Made by a program: the position numbers and the translations under genes
Part shown: positions 7,608 to 16,721 of the stretch, piece after piece
Layout: each line of letters opens with the position of its first letter
Numbering within the stretch: the stretch's first letter is position 1
The notes under the pieces: generated by a model
Database searches by the model: none
Seen by the model: the letters and a program-made list of their open reading frames with translations, nothing else
Told to the model about the DNA's origin: nothing
DNA from: Streptomyces avicenniae
Lineage (GTDB): Bacteria > Actinomycetota > Actinomycetes > Streptomycetales > Streptomycetaceae
Length of the DNA: 64,000 nt
Assembly: GCF_000719135.1 (NCBI RefSeq)
Contig: NZ_JOEK01000005.1
Coordinates: 208,355-272,354, forward strand
Reading direction: 5' to 3'

Positions 7608-8567
7608 TTACTTGGACTCGACGCGTCCGAGCGGGCCCGGCTCCGAGGCCAGCGCGTCGCGCGCGTCCTGCCAGGCAGGGTCGCCGGGGAAGAGGCGGCT
7701 GCGCAGGTAGGCGGCGGTGAGGCGGGCGACGGCGGCGACCCGCTCGGGGCTCTCGTCCGTGGTCTCGGCGGCGTCGAATCCGGGGATTCCGCCGAGCGCG
7801 TGCCCCGCGTCGAAGAGGGTGAGCAGGGACGTGGGGCCGGGGGCGAGGGTGTAGGGGTCGGCGTGCCAGGCGGGGCCCACGTCCGTGAAGTGCCGGGGGT
7901 CGTCCGCGTCGCCGACGACGACCAGCGCGGGGGTGGTCATCGTGGAGAAGTCGAGGGTCGTGAGGACGGGCAGCGCGCCGCCCATGGGCCCGTTCAGGAC
8001 GTCGCCCCTGCCGGGCGCGGCGAGGAGGACGCCCGTCGCGATCCGGGGGTCGCGCAGGTCCACGCGCGCGCCGGTGTCGGGGTCGGTGAGCCCGGCTCCG
8101 AGCAGGGTGGCGGTGGTGAAACCGCCGAAGGAGTGCCCGGCGGCGGCGATCCTGCCATGGTCGATCCGGCCGGCCAGCAGCGGGACGGCCTTCTCGATCG
8201 CGTCGAGCCGGTCGAGGAGGTGGGTCATGTCCTCGGCGCGCGAGCGCCAGAAGAACGGCGCCCCCGGGGCGTCGGCGACCAGGTGGGTCAGCGTCCTGGA
8301 GGAGAGGTGGGTGGGCTGGACGACGACGAAGCCCTGGGCGGCCCAGCGGGCGGCCAGCGGCGCGTAGCCGTCGAGGGAGGAGAGGTGCTGGGACGGCCCC
8401 TGTCCGTGCGAGAGCAGGACGACGGGCAGTCCTGTCCCTGACTCGGGCGCGGTGACGCGGACCTGGAGGTCCACGGGACGGCCCGGCACCGGCAGCGTGA
8501 CCGGGCTGTAGGACAGGACGGGGACGGGCGCGCCCGGGGTGGCGGCGGTGGCGGAGGATGTGCTCAT
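7608..8567 (-). CDS. Alpha/beta hydrolase (PAF-acetylhydrolase/dienelactone hydrolase-like)
   Basis: This 319-residue alpha/beta hydrolase has an oxyanion-side motif LLSHGQGPSQHLSSLDGYA and a nucleophile elbow GHSFGG with S146. The acid region is VVVGDADDPRHF and the probable catalytic His is in DAGHALGG. There is no signal peptide, so it should act in the cytoplasm on an ester or lactone that cannot be named from sequence. ATG 8567 starts the conserved part; a longer frame upstream runs into the operator region. It is divergent from a TetR-family gene at 8708 with two operator-like palindromes between, so induction by its own substrate is likely. Confidence 0.82.
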   Translation of the reverse strand: MSTSSATAATPGAPVPVLSYSPVTLPVPGRPVDLQVRVTAPESGTGLPVVLLSHGQGPSQHLSSLDGYAPLAARWAAQGFVVVQPTHLSSRTLTHLVADAPGAPFFWRSRAEDMTHLLDRLDAIEKAVPLLAGRIDHGRIAAAGHSFGGFTTATLLGAGLTDPDTGARVDLRDPRIATGVLLAAPGRGDVLNGPMGGALPVLTTLDFSTMTTPALVVVGDADDPRHFTDVGPAWHADPYTLAPGPTSLLTLFDAGHALGGIPGFDAAETTDESPERVAAVARLTAAYLRSRLFPGDPAWQDARDALASEPGPLGRVESK

Positions 8568-8637
8568 GAGGCGGTGGCTGCCCTTTCTGCGGACCGACGG
8601 GGCGGTCAGGAGTTCTCCGCTTCGGCCGAGCTGAAGT

Positions 8638-8675
8638 GGAGCATTGCTCCGTTTCAGCATCCGGAACACCGCTCC
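8638..8675. promoter_or_regulatory. Paired TetR-type operators
   Basis: GGAGCATTGCTCC (8638-8650) is a perfect palindrome. GGAACACCGCTCC (8663-8675) is a one-mismatch copy 25 bp downstream, and both are followed by GTTT. They lie between the divergent hydrolase and TetR genes and overlap the expected promoters, so they are probably sites for the 8708 regulator. Confidence 0.7.
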
Positions 8676-8707
8676 GTTTTGTCAAGCCGCGCTGGAAGGA
8701 TGGCGTC

Positions 8708-9319
8708 ATGCCCACCGAGAGTCCCGCCGACGAGCCGTCGCCCCGGAGCACGCGGGCCGACGCGCTGCGCAACCGCGAGGCGGTGCTCAGCGCCACGGCC
8801 GAGGTGTTCGCGACCTCGGGCGTGGACGCGCCGATCCGCCGGATCGCGGCACGGGCGGGGGTCGGCATGGCGACGGTCTACCGCCACTTCCCGACCAGGG
8901 CCGACCTCGTCACCGCCGTCTACCGGCACCAGATCGAGGCGTGCGCGCAGGCGGGCCCGCGTCTGCTGGCCGACGCCGACGCGCCGTTCGACGCGCTGAC
9001 CGGGTGGATCGACCTCTTCACCGACTTCCTCGTCACGAAGCACGGGCTCGCGGACGCCCTCCAGTCGGACAGCGAACGCTTCGCCGCGCTCCACACGCAC
9101 TTCCTCGACCGCCTGCTGCCGGTCTGCGCCGCGCTCCTCGACGCCGCGGCCGACGCCGGGGAGATCAGGGCGGACGTCCAGCCCTACGAACTCCTGCGCG
9201 GCATCGGCAACCTGTGCATCGGGCGGGACACCGACCCCCGCTACGAACCGCGCCGCCTGATCGGGCTGCTGCTCGACGGGCTGCGCCGGGAGCCCCCGCC
9301 GGGCGGCGGCGCGGCGTGA
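8708..9319 (+). CDS. TetR/AcrR family transcriptional regulator
   Basis: This 203-residue repressor has an N-terminal HTH at about residues 20-65 (REAVLSATAEVFATSGVDAP, then IAARAGVGMATVYRHFPTRADLV), typical of TetR proteins, and a helical ligand-binding C-terminal domain. ATG 8708 follows GGAAGG. It is divergent from the hydrolase gene, and the two palindromes in the 140-bp spacer are the obvious operator. It probably represses both itself and the hydrolase; the effector is unknown. Confidence 0.9.
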   Translation: MPTESPADEPSPRSTRADALRNREAVLSATAEVFATSGVDAPIRRIAARAGVGMATVYRHFPTRADLVTAVYRHQIEACAQAGPRLLADADAPFDALTGWIDLFTDFLVTKHGLADALQSDSERFAALHTHFLDRLLPVCAALLDAAADAGEIRADVQPYELLRGIGNLCIGRDTDPRYEPRRLIGLLLDGLRREPPPGGGAA

Positions 9320-9447
9320 CCGCCCGCCCGCGGCTCCGCTCCCCTCCGCTCCTGGCGAAGCCGCGTTTCCGGCCCGCGCCCGGTGATACAAGAGGGACGG
9401 TGCGGCCGGACGGGACGGGCGCGGGGGCAGAAGGGGGCTGGCGGGCG

Positions 9448-10410
9448 ATGGCGCGGCGCGGACGAGGGTGGTACCGGGGCGACTGCCATGTGCACTCGGT
9501 CCATTCGGACGGCGAGCTGACGCCGGAGCGGCTCGCGGCGGAGGCACGGGCCGCCGGGCTCGACTTCATCGCGACCACCGAGCACAACTCGGCCGCCCCG
9601 CAAGGCGCCTGGGCGCCGTACGCGGACGACGACCTGCTGGTGGTGCTCGGCGAGGAGGTCACGACCAGGACCGGGCACTGGCTCGCGCTCGGCATCCGCG
9701 CCGGGCAGCTCGTGCCCTGGGACCACGGCGTGCGCGACGGCGTCATCGGGCGGCACCTGGACGACGTGCACCGCGCCGGAGGGCTGTGCGTCGCCGCGCA
9801 TCCGCACGCGCCCTACCCGTCCGGCACCTTCCTGTACCCCTACGACGGCTTCGACGCCGTCGAGGTCTGGAACGGCGCCTGGTCGTCCGACGTGCCGTGG
9901 CAGGCGGACAACGAGGCCGCGCTCGCCGAGTGGGGCCGCCTCCTCGCCGCCGACCTGCACCGCGGCGGACGCTGGCGGCCCGCGATGGGCAACAGCGACG
10001 CGCACCTCCCCGGGCAGCTCGCCACCCCGCAGACCGTCGTCCTCGCCGAGGACCTGACCACGGCCGCCGTCCTCGCGGGCATCCGCGCCGGGCGCAGCTG
10101 GATCGCGGCGTCGGCCGACGTCGAACTCGCCGTGTCGGCCGAGGCGGACGGCCGCACGGCCGGGATCGGCGAGCGGCTGGACGCCGGGGACGGCGAGGCG
10201 ACGGTGCGCGTCACCGTCCGGGGCGTCCCGCACGGCACGGTCACGCTGCGCACGGAGCGCGGCCCGGCGCACCGCGCCACGCTGCCGCCCGCCGGGGCGG
10301 ACACCGTCGAGTGGCGCGGGGACGCGGCCGAGGCGGCGTTCGTCCGCGTCGAGGTGCGGTACGCGGACGGGCTGATGGCCGCGCTGAGCAACCCCGTCGT
10401 CCTGCTCTGA
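9448..10410 (+). CDS. PHP-domain metallohydrolase (CehA/McbA-like)
   Basis: This 320-residue protein of the PHP superfamily, CehA/McbA branch, is a predicted metal-dependent phosphoesterase or amide/ester hydrolase. The metal-binding motifs are D12-x-H14-x-H16 in GDCHVHSVHSDGE, TEHN further on, an internal HPHAPYPSG, and NSDAH ending at H186. The C-terminal about 90 residues look like a beta-rich extra domain. ATG 9448 is chosen because it directly precedes the first motif; a much longer in-frame ORF upstream overlaps the TetR gene and is not conserved. No operon partner is evident. Confidence 0.85.
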   Translation: MARRGRGWYRGDCHVHSVHSDGELTPERLAAEARAAGLDFIATTEHNSAAPQGAWAPYADDDLLVVLGEEVTTRTGHWLALGIRAGQLVPWDHGVRDGVIGRHLDDVHRAGGLCVAAHPHAPYPSGTFLYPYDGFDAVEVWNGAWSSDVPWQADNEAALAEWGRLLAADLHRGGRWRPAMGNSDAHLPGQLATPQTVVLAEDLTTAAVLAGIRAGRSWIAASADVELAVSAEADGRTAGIGERLDAGDGEATVRVTVRGVPHGTVTLRTERGPAHRATLPPAGADTVEWRGDAAEAAFVRVEVRYADGLMAALSNPVVLL

Positions 10411-10591
10411 CCCGCCTCGACCGGCGGTACGGCGCGGGACGGTGGCCACCGGGCCGCCAAGAGGGCGGAAGCCCAACAGGTGCTGGAGCAGCAGTAATTC
10501 GCGGCGGCCCGCCGCTCCGTCCGTCTACGATCGGCCGACCATGATCACGGTGGACGCCCGGTCCGCCCGCGGACGTCCAGGAGACGCGGCC

Positions 10592-11548
10592 ATGACGAAC
10601 CCTCCCGCACGGCTCGAACGCGGGCACCCGTTCCGCCAGTGGAAGACGTGGGAGATGCCCGGCACCGGGCTCACCCTCACCGGCTACTCGCGCGCCAACG
10701 ACAAGACGTTCCTCCACATCCCCGAGCTGCGGTGCGCGCTGGACGCCGGGCTGTGCGAGGGACGCCAGGCCGACACGGTGCTGCTCACCCACACCCACGC
10801 CGACCACGTGAAGGACCTCGACTTCCTCGCCTCCAGGCCGGGCACCGACATCTATCTGCCCGCCGAGGCCGTGCCGTTCGCGGAGTCCTTCCTGCGGGCG
10901 TCGGCGGAGTTGAACCACGGCGCGGCGTACGACCCCGGCCTCGGCGGGGGCCACCGGCTGCACGGGGTGCGGCAGGGCGACGAGTTCACCTTCGGGCGAG
11001 GGCGGCGCCACCACGTACGGGTCGTGGAGTGCGTGCACAAGGTGCCCTGTGTGGGGTACGCCGTCTCCGAGGTCGGCAAGGCGCTGCTGCCCGAGTACGA
11101 GGAGCTGCGCCGCTCGCTGGCCGGGCAGGGACGTGGCGGCGAGTTCGGGCGTCTCGTGGCCGCGCGGCGGAAGGCGGGCGTCGCGGTCGAACAGGAGGTG
11201 CGGCGACCGCTGTTCGCCTTCCTCGGCGACACGCACGTCAGCGTGTTCGCGCGGAACCCGTGGCTCTTCGCGTATCCGGTGATCATCACCGAGTGCACGT
11301 TCCTGCACGACAGCGAGCGGGAGCGGGCCGACCGGGTCGGGCACACCCTGTGGAGCGACCTGCGGCCGGTGGTCGAGGCCCACCGGCACACCCTGTTCGT
11401 CCTGACCCACTTCAGCCTGCGCCACTCGGACCGGGAGGTCCTCGACTTCTTCGCGCGGGAGGCGGACGGCGGGCGCCTCGGCAACGTCCTGCCCTGGGCC
11501 CACGCCGGGAGCCTGCTGCCCGAGCAGCACCAGCACGACGGCCGCTGA
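10592..11548 (+). CDS. MBL-fold metallohydrolase (RNase Z-like)
   Basis: This 318-residue metallo-beta-lactamase-fold protein has the zinc-binding motif H67-T-H69-A-D71-H72 in LLTHTHADHVKD. Other likely ligands are H in VECVHKVPCVGY, D in AFLGDTHVSVF, and H in LFVLTHFSLRHSD. The arrangement, with a late FLGDT and a C-terminal THFSLRH, resembles RNase Z/ElaC-like hydrolases, but the substrate is not established. ATG 10592 is preferred because AGGAGACG precedes it; an in-frame ATG lies at 10541. It converges with the aldo/keto reductase gene. Confidence 0.8.
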   Translation: MTNPPARLERGHPFRQWKTWEMPGTGLTLTGYSRANDKTFLHIPELRCALDAGLCEGRQADTVLLTHTHADHVKDLDFLASRPGTDIYLPAEAVPFAESFLRASAELNHGAAYDPGLGGGHRLHGVRQGDEFTFGRGRRHHVRVVECVHKVPCVGYAVSEVGKALLPEYEELRRSLAGQGRGGEFGRLVAARRKAGVAVEQEVRRPLFAFLGDTHVSVFARNPWLFAYPVIITECTFLHDSERERADRVGHTLWSDLRPVVEAHRHTLFVLTHFSLRHSDREVLDFFAREADGGRLGNVLPWAHAGSLLPEQHQHDGR

Positions 11549-11556
11549 TCGCCGCG

Positions 11557-12429
11557 TCAGGACGCGACGGCCTGTGACAGGGCGGCGAACTCGTCGTCGG
11601 ACAGGCGCACTTCGGCCGCCGCCGTGTTCTCCTCCAGGTGCTTCACGGACGACGTGCCGGGGATCGGGAGGAGGACGGGGGAGCGGCGCAGCAGCCAGGC
11701 CAGCGCGAGCTGGGAGGGCCGCAGCCCGCGGTCGGCGGCGATCCGGCCGAGCGGGCCGTTCTCCGCGACCAGGCCGCCGGTGGCCAGCGGGTGCCAGGGG
11801 ATGAACGCGATGCCGTTGGCCTCGGCGTACGCGAGGACGTCCTCGTCGTCGCGCTCGGCCAGGTTGTAGCGGTTCTGGACGGAGACGATCGGGGCGATCT
11901 CCCGCGCCTGCGTCAGCTGGGCCACGCTCACCTGGCTGAGGCCGATGTGCCGGACCTTGCCCTCGTCGCGCAGGGCGCCCAGCTCGCCGATCTGGTCGGC
12001 GAGCGGCACCTCGGCGTCGATGCGGTGCAGCTGGAGCAGGTCGATGCGCTCGACGCCGAGGTGGCGCAGGTTCAGCTCGGTCTGCTGGCGCAGGTACGCG
12101 GGGCGGCCGACCGCCGCCCACTGCCCGGGGCCCTGCCGGACGAAGCCGACCTTCGTGGCGATGACCAGCTCGTCGTCGTACGGGTGCAGGGCCTCGCGCA
12201 GGAGCAGGTCGGCGGTGAAGGGGCCGTAGGCGTCGGCGGTGTCGATGAGCGTGATGCCCAGGTCGCGCGTGCGGCGCAGGACGCGCAAGGCCTCGTCCCG
12301 GTCGCGCGGCTCGCCCCAGACGCCGGGCCCCGGCAGCTGCATGACGCCGAAGCCGAGGCGGGTGACGGGCAGGTCGCCGCCGATCAGGAAGCTGCCGGAG
12401 GCGGTGGCGGGACGCTGGTCGTCGGTCAT
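11557..12429 (-). CDS. Aldo/keto reductase
   Basis: This 290-residue NADPH-dependent (beta/alpha)8 oxidoreductase has the catalytic tetrad regions in order: D and Y in IDTADAYGPF, K in VIATKVGF, and H in LLQLHRIDAE. The C-terminal cofactor-binding segment is LPIPGTSSVKHLEEN. ATG 12429 begins the conserved N-terminus; 12 further in-frame residues upstream are not conserved. It is monocistronic and converges with the MBL-fold gene. The substrate cannot be deduced. Confidence 0.92.
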   Translation of the reverse strand: MTDDQRPATASGSFLIGGDLPVTRLGFGVMQLPGPGVWGEPRDRDEALRVLRRTRDLGITLIDTADAYGPFTADLLLREALHPYDDELVIATKVGFVRQGPGQWAAVGRPAYLRQQTELNLRHLGVERIDLLQLHRIDAEVPLADQIGELGALRDEGKVRHIGLSQVSVAQLTQAREIAPIVSVQNRYNLAERDDEDVLAYAEANGIAFIPWHPLATGGLVAENGPLGRIAADRGLRPSQLALAWLLRRSPVLLPIPGTSSVKHLEENTAAAEVRLSDDEFAALSQAVAS

Positions 12430-12543
12430 GGGTGGTCGTTCCCCTCGTGTGGTGGCTGCCACCACGCAACGTAACGACCGCCCGCCCCGATCCGGTGGAG
12501 CAGCGCGCCGGTGCGCCCGTACGCCGCCGGACGCGTGCGCCGG

Positions 12544-13323
12544 TCAGCCGAAGCGGCCGGAGATGTAGTCCTCGGTGGCCTGCACGGACGGGTTGCGGAA
12601 GATCTTCTGCGTCGCGTCGATCTCGATGAGCTTGCCCGGCTGGCCGATCGCCGCGAGGTTGAAGAACGCCGTGCGGTCCGAGACGCGGGCGGCCTGCTGC
12701 ATGTTGTGCGTGACGATGACGATCGTGTAGCGCGTCTTCAGCTTGTCGATCAGGTCCTCGATGGCCAGCGTCGAGATGGGGTCGAGCGCGGAGCACGGCT
12801 CGTCCATCAGCAGGACGTCGGGCTCCACGGCCGTGGCGCGGGCGATGCACAGGCGCTGCTGCTGGCCGCCGGACAGTCCGGCGCCGGGGCGGGCGAGGCG
12901 GTCCTTGACCTCGTTCCACAGGTTGGCGGCGCGGAGGTTCTTCTCCACGATGTCGTCCAGCTCGGACTTCTTGTAGCGCGTGCCGTTCAGCTTGAGCCCG
13001 GCGGCCACGTTGTCGTAGATCGACATGGTGGGGAACGGGTTCGGCCGCTGGAAGACCATGCCGACCGTGCGGCGCACGGAGACGGGGTCCACGCCCGGGC
13101 CGTACAGGTCCTCGTTGTCCAGGAGCACCTTGCCCTCGACCCGGCCGCCCGGCGTGACCTCGTGCATGCGGTTGAGGGTGCGCAGGAACGTGGACTTGCC
13201 GCAGCCCGACGGGCCGATGAAGGCCGTCACCGCGCCGGGCTCCACGTGCATGGTGATGTCCTCGATCGCCCGGTGCGTCCCGTAGTAGGCGGTGAGGCCG
13301 TTCACGTCGATGCGTTTGGCCAT
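12544..13323 (-). CDS. pstB: Phosphate ABC transporter ATP-binding protein PstB
   Basis: This 259-residue ATPase powers high-affinity phosphate import. Walker A is GPSGCGKST, the signature is [14 protein letters not shown], and Walker B is [14 protein letters not shown]. The PstB-typical [16 protein letters not shown] follows the Q-loop. It is the last gene of pstSCAB, separated from pstA by 69 bp, whereas the upstream three genes overlap. Expression is expected under phosphate limitation through PhoP at the 16573-16616 site. Confidence 0.97.
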   Translation of the reverse strand: MAKRIDVNGLTAYYGTHRAIEDITMHVEPGAVTAFIGPSGCGKSTFLRTLNRMHEVTPGGRVEGKVLLDNEDLYGPGVDPVSVRRTVGMVFQRPNPFPTMSIYDNVAAGLKLNGTRYKKSELDDIVEKNLRAANLWNEVKDRLARPGAGLSGGQQQRLCIARATAVEPDVLLMDEPCSALDPISTLAIEDLIDKLKTRYTIVIVTHNMQQAARVSDRTAFFNLAAIGQPGKLIEIDATQKIFRNPSVQATEDYISGRFG

Positions 13324-13392
13324 GATCGGTGTCGCTTCTCTCTGTCTCTCGGGGTGACTCGTGCGGCGGGCGGGGCGTCGGCGGGTGGGGCC

Positions 13393-14469
13393 TCAGCGGC
13401 TGGCCTTCGGCGCCTTCCAGCGGGCGACGGCGCGGGCGGCCAGGTTGAGGATCATGACGAACGCGATGAGCACCAGCGCCGCCGCCCACGCCCGGTCGTA
13501 CGCGGCCTCGGTGCCGAACGACCACTGCTCGTACACGTACAGCGGCAGGGACGACTGCGCGCCCTCGAACACGTTGCCGTTGATCATGTTGGTGCCGAAG
13601 ACCAGGAGGATTATCGGCGCCGTCTCGCCCGCGATGCGCGCCAGCGCCAGCATCACGCCGGTCGCGATGCCGCCGATGGCCGTCGGCAGGACGACCCGCA
13701 GGATCGTGCGCCACTTGGGCACACCGAGCGCCAGCGACGCCTCCCGCAGCTCGGCGGGCACCAGCTTCAGCATCTCCTCGGTGGAGCGCACGACGATCGG
13801 CATCATCAGGATCGACAGCGCCATGGCACCGGCGAAGCCCGAGTAGCCGAAGTCCAGCATCATGATCCACAGGCTGAGGATGAACAGGCCGGCGACGATG
13901 GACGGGATGCCCGTCATGACGTCCACGAAGAACGTGATCGCCTTCGCCAGCCGCCCCCGCCCGTACTCCACCAGGTAGACGGCGGTCAGCAGGCCGATCG
14001 GGATGGCGATGACCGAGGCGATGGCCACCTGTTCCACCGTGCCGAGGAGCGCGTGGTAGATGCCGCCGCCCGCCTGCCAGCTGAGGACGCCGTTCATGGA
14101 GTGGGTGAGGAAGTACCAGTCCACGTGCGGCACTCCGCGCCGCACCGTCTCGTACAGCAGCGACGCCAGCGGCAGCAGCGCGACGAGGAAGCACGCCCAG
14201 ACGAGGAGCGACGCGAGCCGGTCCACGGCGTGCCGTCTGCCCTCCACGCGCCAGGCGAGGCCGAAGGTGGCGGCGACGAAGACGACGGCCGCGATCAGGC
14301 CCCACTGGAGATGGCTGTGCAGGCGGCCCACGACGCCCACGACCACGGCGAACGCGACCGAGCCGACCAGCAGCGCCCCCGGCGCCCAGCGTGGCAGGCG
14401 CGGCGGACGCAGCGTGGCCAGGGGCACGGCGGTGCCGCGCTCGGTGGTGTCCAGGTGCTGCTCGCTCAT
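13393..14469 (-). CDS. pstA: Phosphate ABC transporter permease PstA
   Basis: This 358-residue integral membrane subunit of the phosphate importer has an N-terminal extension of about 60 residues with two hydrophobic segments before the six-helix permease core. The cytoplasmic coupling loop is in the EMLKLVPAELREASLALGVPKWRTI region (EAA motif). Its ATG overlaps the pstC stop (ATGA at 14466-14469). It forms the channel with PstC, driven by PstB. Confidence 0.96.
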   Translation of the reverse strand: MSEQHLDTTERGTAVPLATLRPPRLPRWAPGALLVGSVAFAVVVGVVGRLHSHLQWGLIAAVVFVAATFGLAWRVEGRRHAVDRLASLLVWACFLVALLPLASLLYETVRRGVPHVDWYFLTHSMNGVLSWQAGGGIYHALLGTVEQVAIASVIAIPIGLLTAVYLVEYGRGRLAKAITFFVDVMTGIPSIVAGLFILSLWIMMLDFGYSGFAGAMALSILMMPIVVRSTEEMLKLVPAELREASLALGVPKWRTILRVVLPTAIGGIATGVMLALARIAGETAPIILLVFGTNMINGNVFEGAQSSLPLYVYEQWSFGTEAAYDRAWAAALVLIAFVMILNLAARAVARWKAPKASR

Positions 14470-15425
14470 GCGGCTGTCCCCGAGTACTCCTTGCGGCGCG
14501 CGATGATCAGCCGCGCCGCGCCATTGACGAGCAGGGTGAGGAGGAAGAGCACCAGACCTGACGCGATCAGCGCGTCACGGCCCATGGAGCCCGCCTCCTT
14601 GAACTGGCTCGCGATGTTCTGCGCGAAGGTCGCGCCGCCCGACTCCAGCAGGCTGGCGTTGATGAGGAAGCTGGGCGAGAGCACCGTCGCCACCGCCATC
14701 GTCTCGCCCAGCGCGCGCCCGAGGCCCAGCATCGAGGCGCTGATGATGCCGGAGCGGGAGAACGGCAGGACGGTCATGCGGATGACCTCCCAGCGGGTCG
14801 CGCCCAGCGCGAGCGCCGCCTCCTGGTTGCTCTTCGGCGTCTGCCGGAACACCTCGCGGGTCACGCTGGTGATGATCGGCAGGATCATGATCGCCAGCAG
14901 GATGCCGACCGTCATCAGGGAACGGGCGGGCGTCCCGTCGTAGGCGAAGATGCCCGTCCAGCCGAAGAACTGGTCCAGCCAGTCGTACAGCCCGCCCATG
15001 CGCGGCACCAGGTACAGCGCCCCCCACAGGCCGTAGATGATGCTCGGCACGGCGGCCAGCAGGTCCACGAGGTAGCTGAACGTCGCGGCGACGCGGCGGG
15101 GCGCGTAGTGCGAGATGAACAGCGCGATCCCGGTCGCCACCGGCACGGCGATCGCCATCGCGATGACGGAGCTGACGACCGTGCCGAACAGGAGCACGGC
15201 GATGCCGAAGACCGGCGGATCGGCGTTGGCGTCCCACTCGAAGGTGGTGAGGAAGTTCCCCTCGTCGCGGGAGATGGCGATCGCGGCCCTGATGGCGAGG
15301 AAGACGGCGATGGCCGCCATGATCACCAGCAGGGCGATGCCGGAACCCCGGGACAGCGCGCTGAAGATCCGGTCGCCAGGACGTTCCGCGGTCCGCTCGG
15401 CGGCGCGCTCGGCGGTCCGCGTCAT
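14466..15425 (-). CDS. pstC: Phosphate ABC transporter permease PstC
   Basis: This 319-residue permease is the partner of PstA. The EAA coupling motif is in SNQEAALALGATRWEVIRM, and about six membrane helices can be seen. The N-terminal 30 residues are rich in Arg/Glu repeats (RTAERAAERTAERPGDR), an unusual cytoplasmic tail. It overlaps both neighbours by 4 bp (ATGA), so translation of pstS-pstC-pstA is coupled. Confidence 0.96.
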   Translation of the reverse strand: MTRTAERAAERTAERPGDRIFSALSRGSGIALLVIMAAIAVFLAIRAAIAISRDEGNFLTTFEWDANADPPVFGIAVLLFGTVVSSVIAMAIAVPVATGIALFISHYAPRRVAATFSYLVDLLAAVPSIIYGLWGALYLVPRMGGLYDWLDQFFGWTGIFAYDGTPARSLMTVGILLAIMILPIITSVTREVFRQTPKSNQEAALALGATRWEVIRMTVLPFSRSGIISASMLGLGRALGETMAVATVLSPSFLINASLLESGGATFAQNIASQFKEAGSMGRDALIASGLVLFLLTLLVNGAARLIIARRKEYSGTAA

Positions 15426-16525
15426 GACAGCTCCTCCACGCGCGCGCGGACCTGCTCGACGATGTCGGGCGACAGCGGCGCGTAGTCGATGTCGGCGAGG
15501 TCGCGCTGCCCCTGCTCGCCGGCGGTGTATTCGAGGAAGGCCCTGGTCAGCGGCAGGGTGCCGGGGGCGTTGCCCCGGTCGCAGACGATCTCGTAGGTGA
15601 CCAGGACGATCGGGTAGACGTCCGGTTCACGGGTCGCGAAGTCGAGGTCGAGGACCAGGTCGCCGTCCTCCCCGACGACGTCCGCCTGCGCGAGGGCGTT
15701 GGAGGCGGTGTCCACGTCGGCGGCGACGGGCTGCCCGCCGCCGGTGTCGATCCGCGCGGTGTCCACCCCGTTCTGGTGGGCGTAGGACAGCTCGAAGTAG
15801 GAGATGGCGCCCTCGGTCTGCTGCACCTGCCCGACGAGGCCGGAGGAGCCGTCAGCCGACTGCCCGCCCCGGCCGCGCCACGCCTTGTCCGGCTCGTGCG
15901 GCCAGGCGTCGGGGGCGGCGGCGCGCAGGTAGGAGGTGAAGTTGTCGGTGGTGCCCGAGCCGTCGGAGCGGTGGAACGCGGTGATCGGCAGGTCGGGCAG
16001 CGCCACGTCCGGGTTCAGGCGGGCGAGGGCCGGGTCGTCCCAGCGGTCGATCGCGGAGTCGAAGATCGCGGCGAGCGTGGGGGCGTCGAGCACCAGGCCG
16101 TCCACGCCCGGCAGGTTGTAGCCGATGGCGATCGGCCCGGCCAGCATCGGCAGATGGATCGCGCGGCCCTCGTCCTGGCAGACGGAGCGCGACTCCTCGA
16201 TCTCCCCCTCGGACAGCTCCGAGTCCGAGCCCGCGAACGCGGTGGTGCCCTGGAGGAACTCCTGGACGCCCGCGCCGGAGCCGGTCGCCTTGTAGTTGAT
16301 CCGGCCGCCGTCACAATTGGCCTGGTAACTGTTCACCCAGACCTCCATCGCGTTGGCCTGCGCGCTGGAGCCCGACGCCAGGAGCGTGCGGTCGCCCGAG
16401 GCGCAGTGCACGTCCTTCGGGGAGAAGCGCACGGCACCGGGAAGGCCGGAGTTGTCGTCCGATCCGCAGGCAGTGAGGCCCAGCGCACTCAAGGCCAGGA
16501 CCGCCGCGCCGAGGCGTAGCTTCAC
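15422..16525 (-). CDS. pstS: Phosphate-binding lipoprotein PstS
   Basis: This 367-residue extracellular phosphate-binding protein is anchored as a lipoprotein. The signal peptide ends in the lipobox LTAC with C20. Phosphate-binding motifs include GSGAGVQEF, AFAGSDS and FHRSDGSGTTDNF, all typical of PstS. GTG 16525 is chosen over GTG 16552 because GGAAGGA lies at a suitable distance before it and the signal peptide then has normal length. It is the first gene of pstSCAB and lies directly behind the PHO box. Confidence 0.95.
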   Translation of the reverse strand: MKLRLGAAVLALSALGLTACGSDDNSGLPGAVRFSPKDVHCASGDRTLLASGSSAQANAMEVWVNSYQANCDGGRINYKATGSGAGVQEFLQGTTAFAGSDSELSEGEIEESRSVCQDEGRAIHLPMLAGPIAIGYNLPGVDGLVLDAPTLAAIFDSAIDRWDDPALARLNPDVALPDLPITAFHRSDGSGTTDNFTSYLRAAAPDAWPHEPDKAWRGRGGQSADGSSGLVGQVQQTEGAISYFELSYAHQNGVDTARIDTGGGQPVAADVDTASNALAQADVVGEDGDLVLDLDFATREPDVYPIVLVTYEIVCDRGNAPGTLPLTRAFLEYTAGEQGQRDLADIDYAPLSPDIVEQVRARVEELS

Positions 16526-16572
16526 TGTCGTGTCGTTCCTTCCCGTTGCCACTTACGTTCGAAAGTAGGCAG

Positions 16573-16616
16573 CCAAGGTGAAGTGATCGAAGGCCGTAAG
16601 TGAAGTGGAGATGAAC
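16573..16616 (-). promoter_or_regulatory. PHO box (PhoP binding direct repeats)
   Basis: Read on the minus strand, four consecutive 11-nt units stand upstream of pstS: GTTCATCTCCA, CTTCACTTACG, GCCTTCGATCA and CTTCACCTTGG. Units 1, 2 and 4 fit the Streptomyces PHO-box pattern (G/C)TTCAYYYRxx; unit 3 is degenerate. The last unit ends 47 bp before the chosen start. Confidence 0.85.
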
Positions 16617-16683
16617 CCCAGCGGACGGACAGGTTGCCCGGAAGCTGCACCTTACTGCCTGCCCTCGCGCGCATTCGTTACGC

Positions 16684-16702
16684 TATACCCATCAGGGGTA
16701 TA
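16684..16702. promoter_or_regulatory. CsoR-type operator
   Basis: TATACCCATCAGGGGTATA is a 19-bp G/C-tract dyad flanked by TATA arms, the layout of CsoR operators. It ends 19 bp before the start of the CsoR-family gene, so autoregulation is likely. Confidence 0.8.
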
Positions 16703-16721
16703 AGAGTCCGGGAGTACCGAT

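Noticed and set aside
10241..14305. 1354-residue ORF on the minus strand
   Set aside because: It runs antisense to or out of frame with the PHP, MBL, aldo/keto reductase, pstB and pstA genes and consists of Arg/Pro/Ala-rich low-complexity sequence: a GC-rich shadow.
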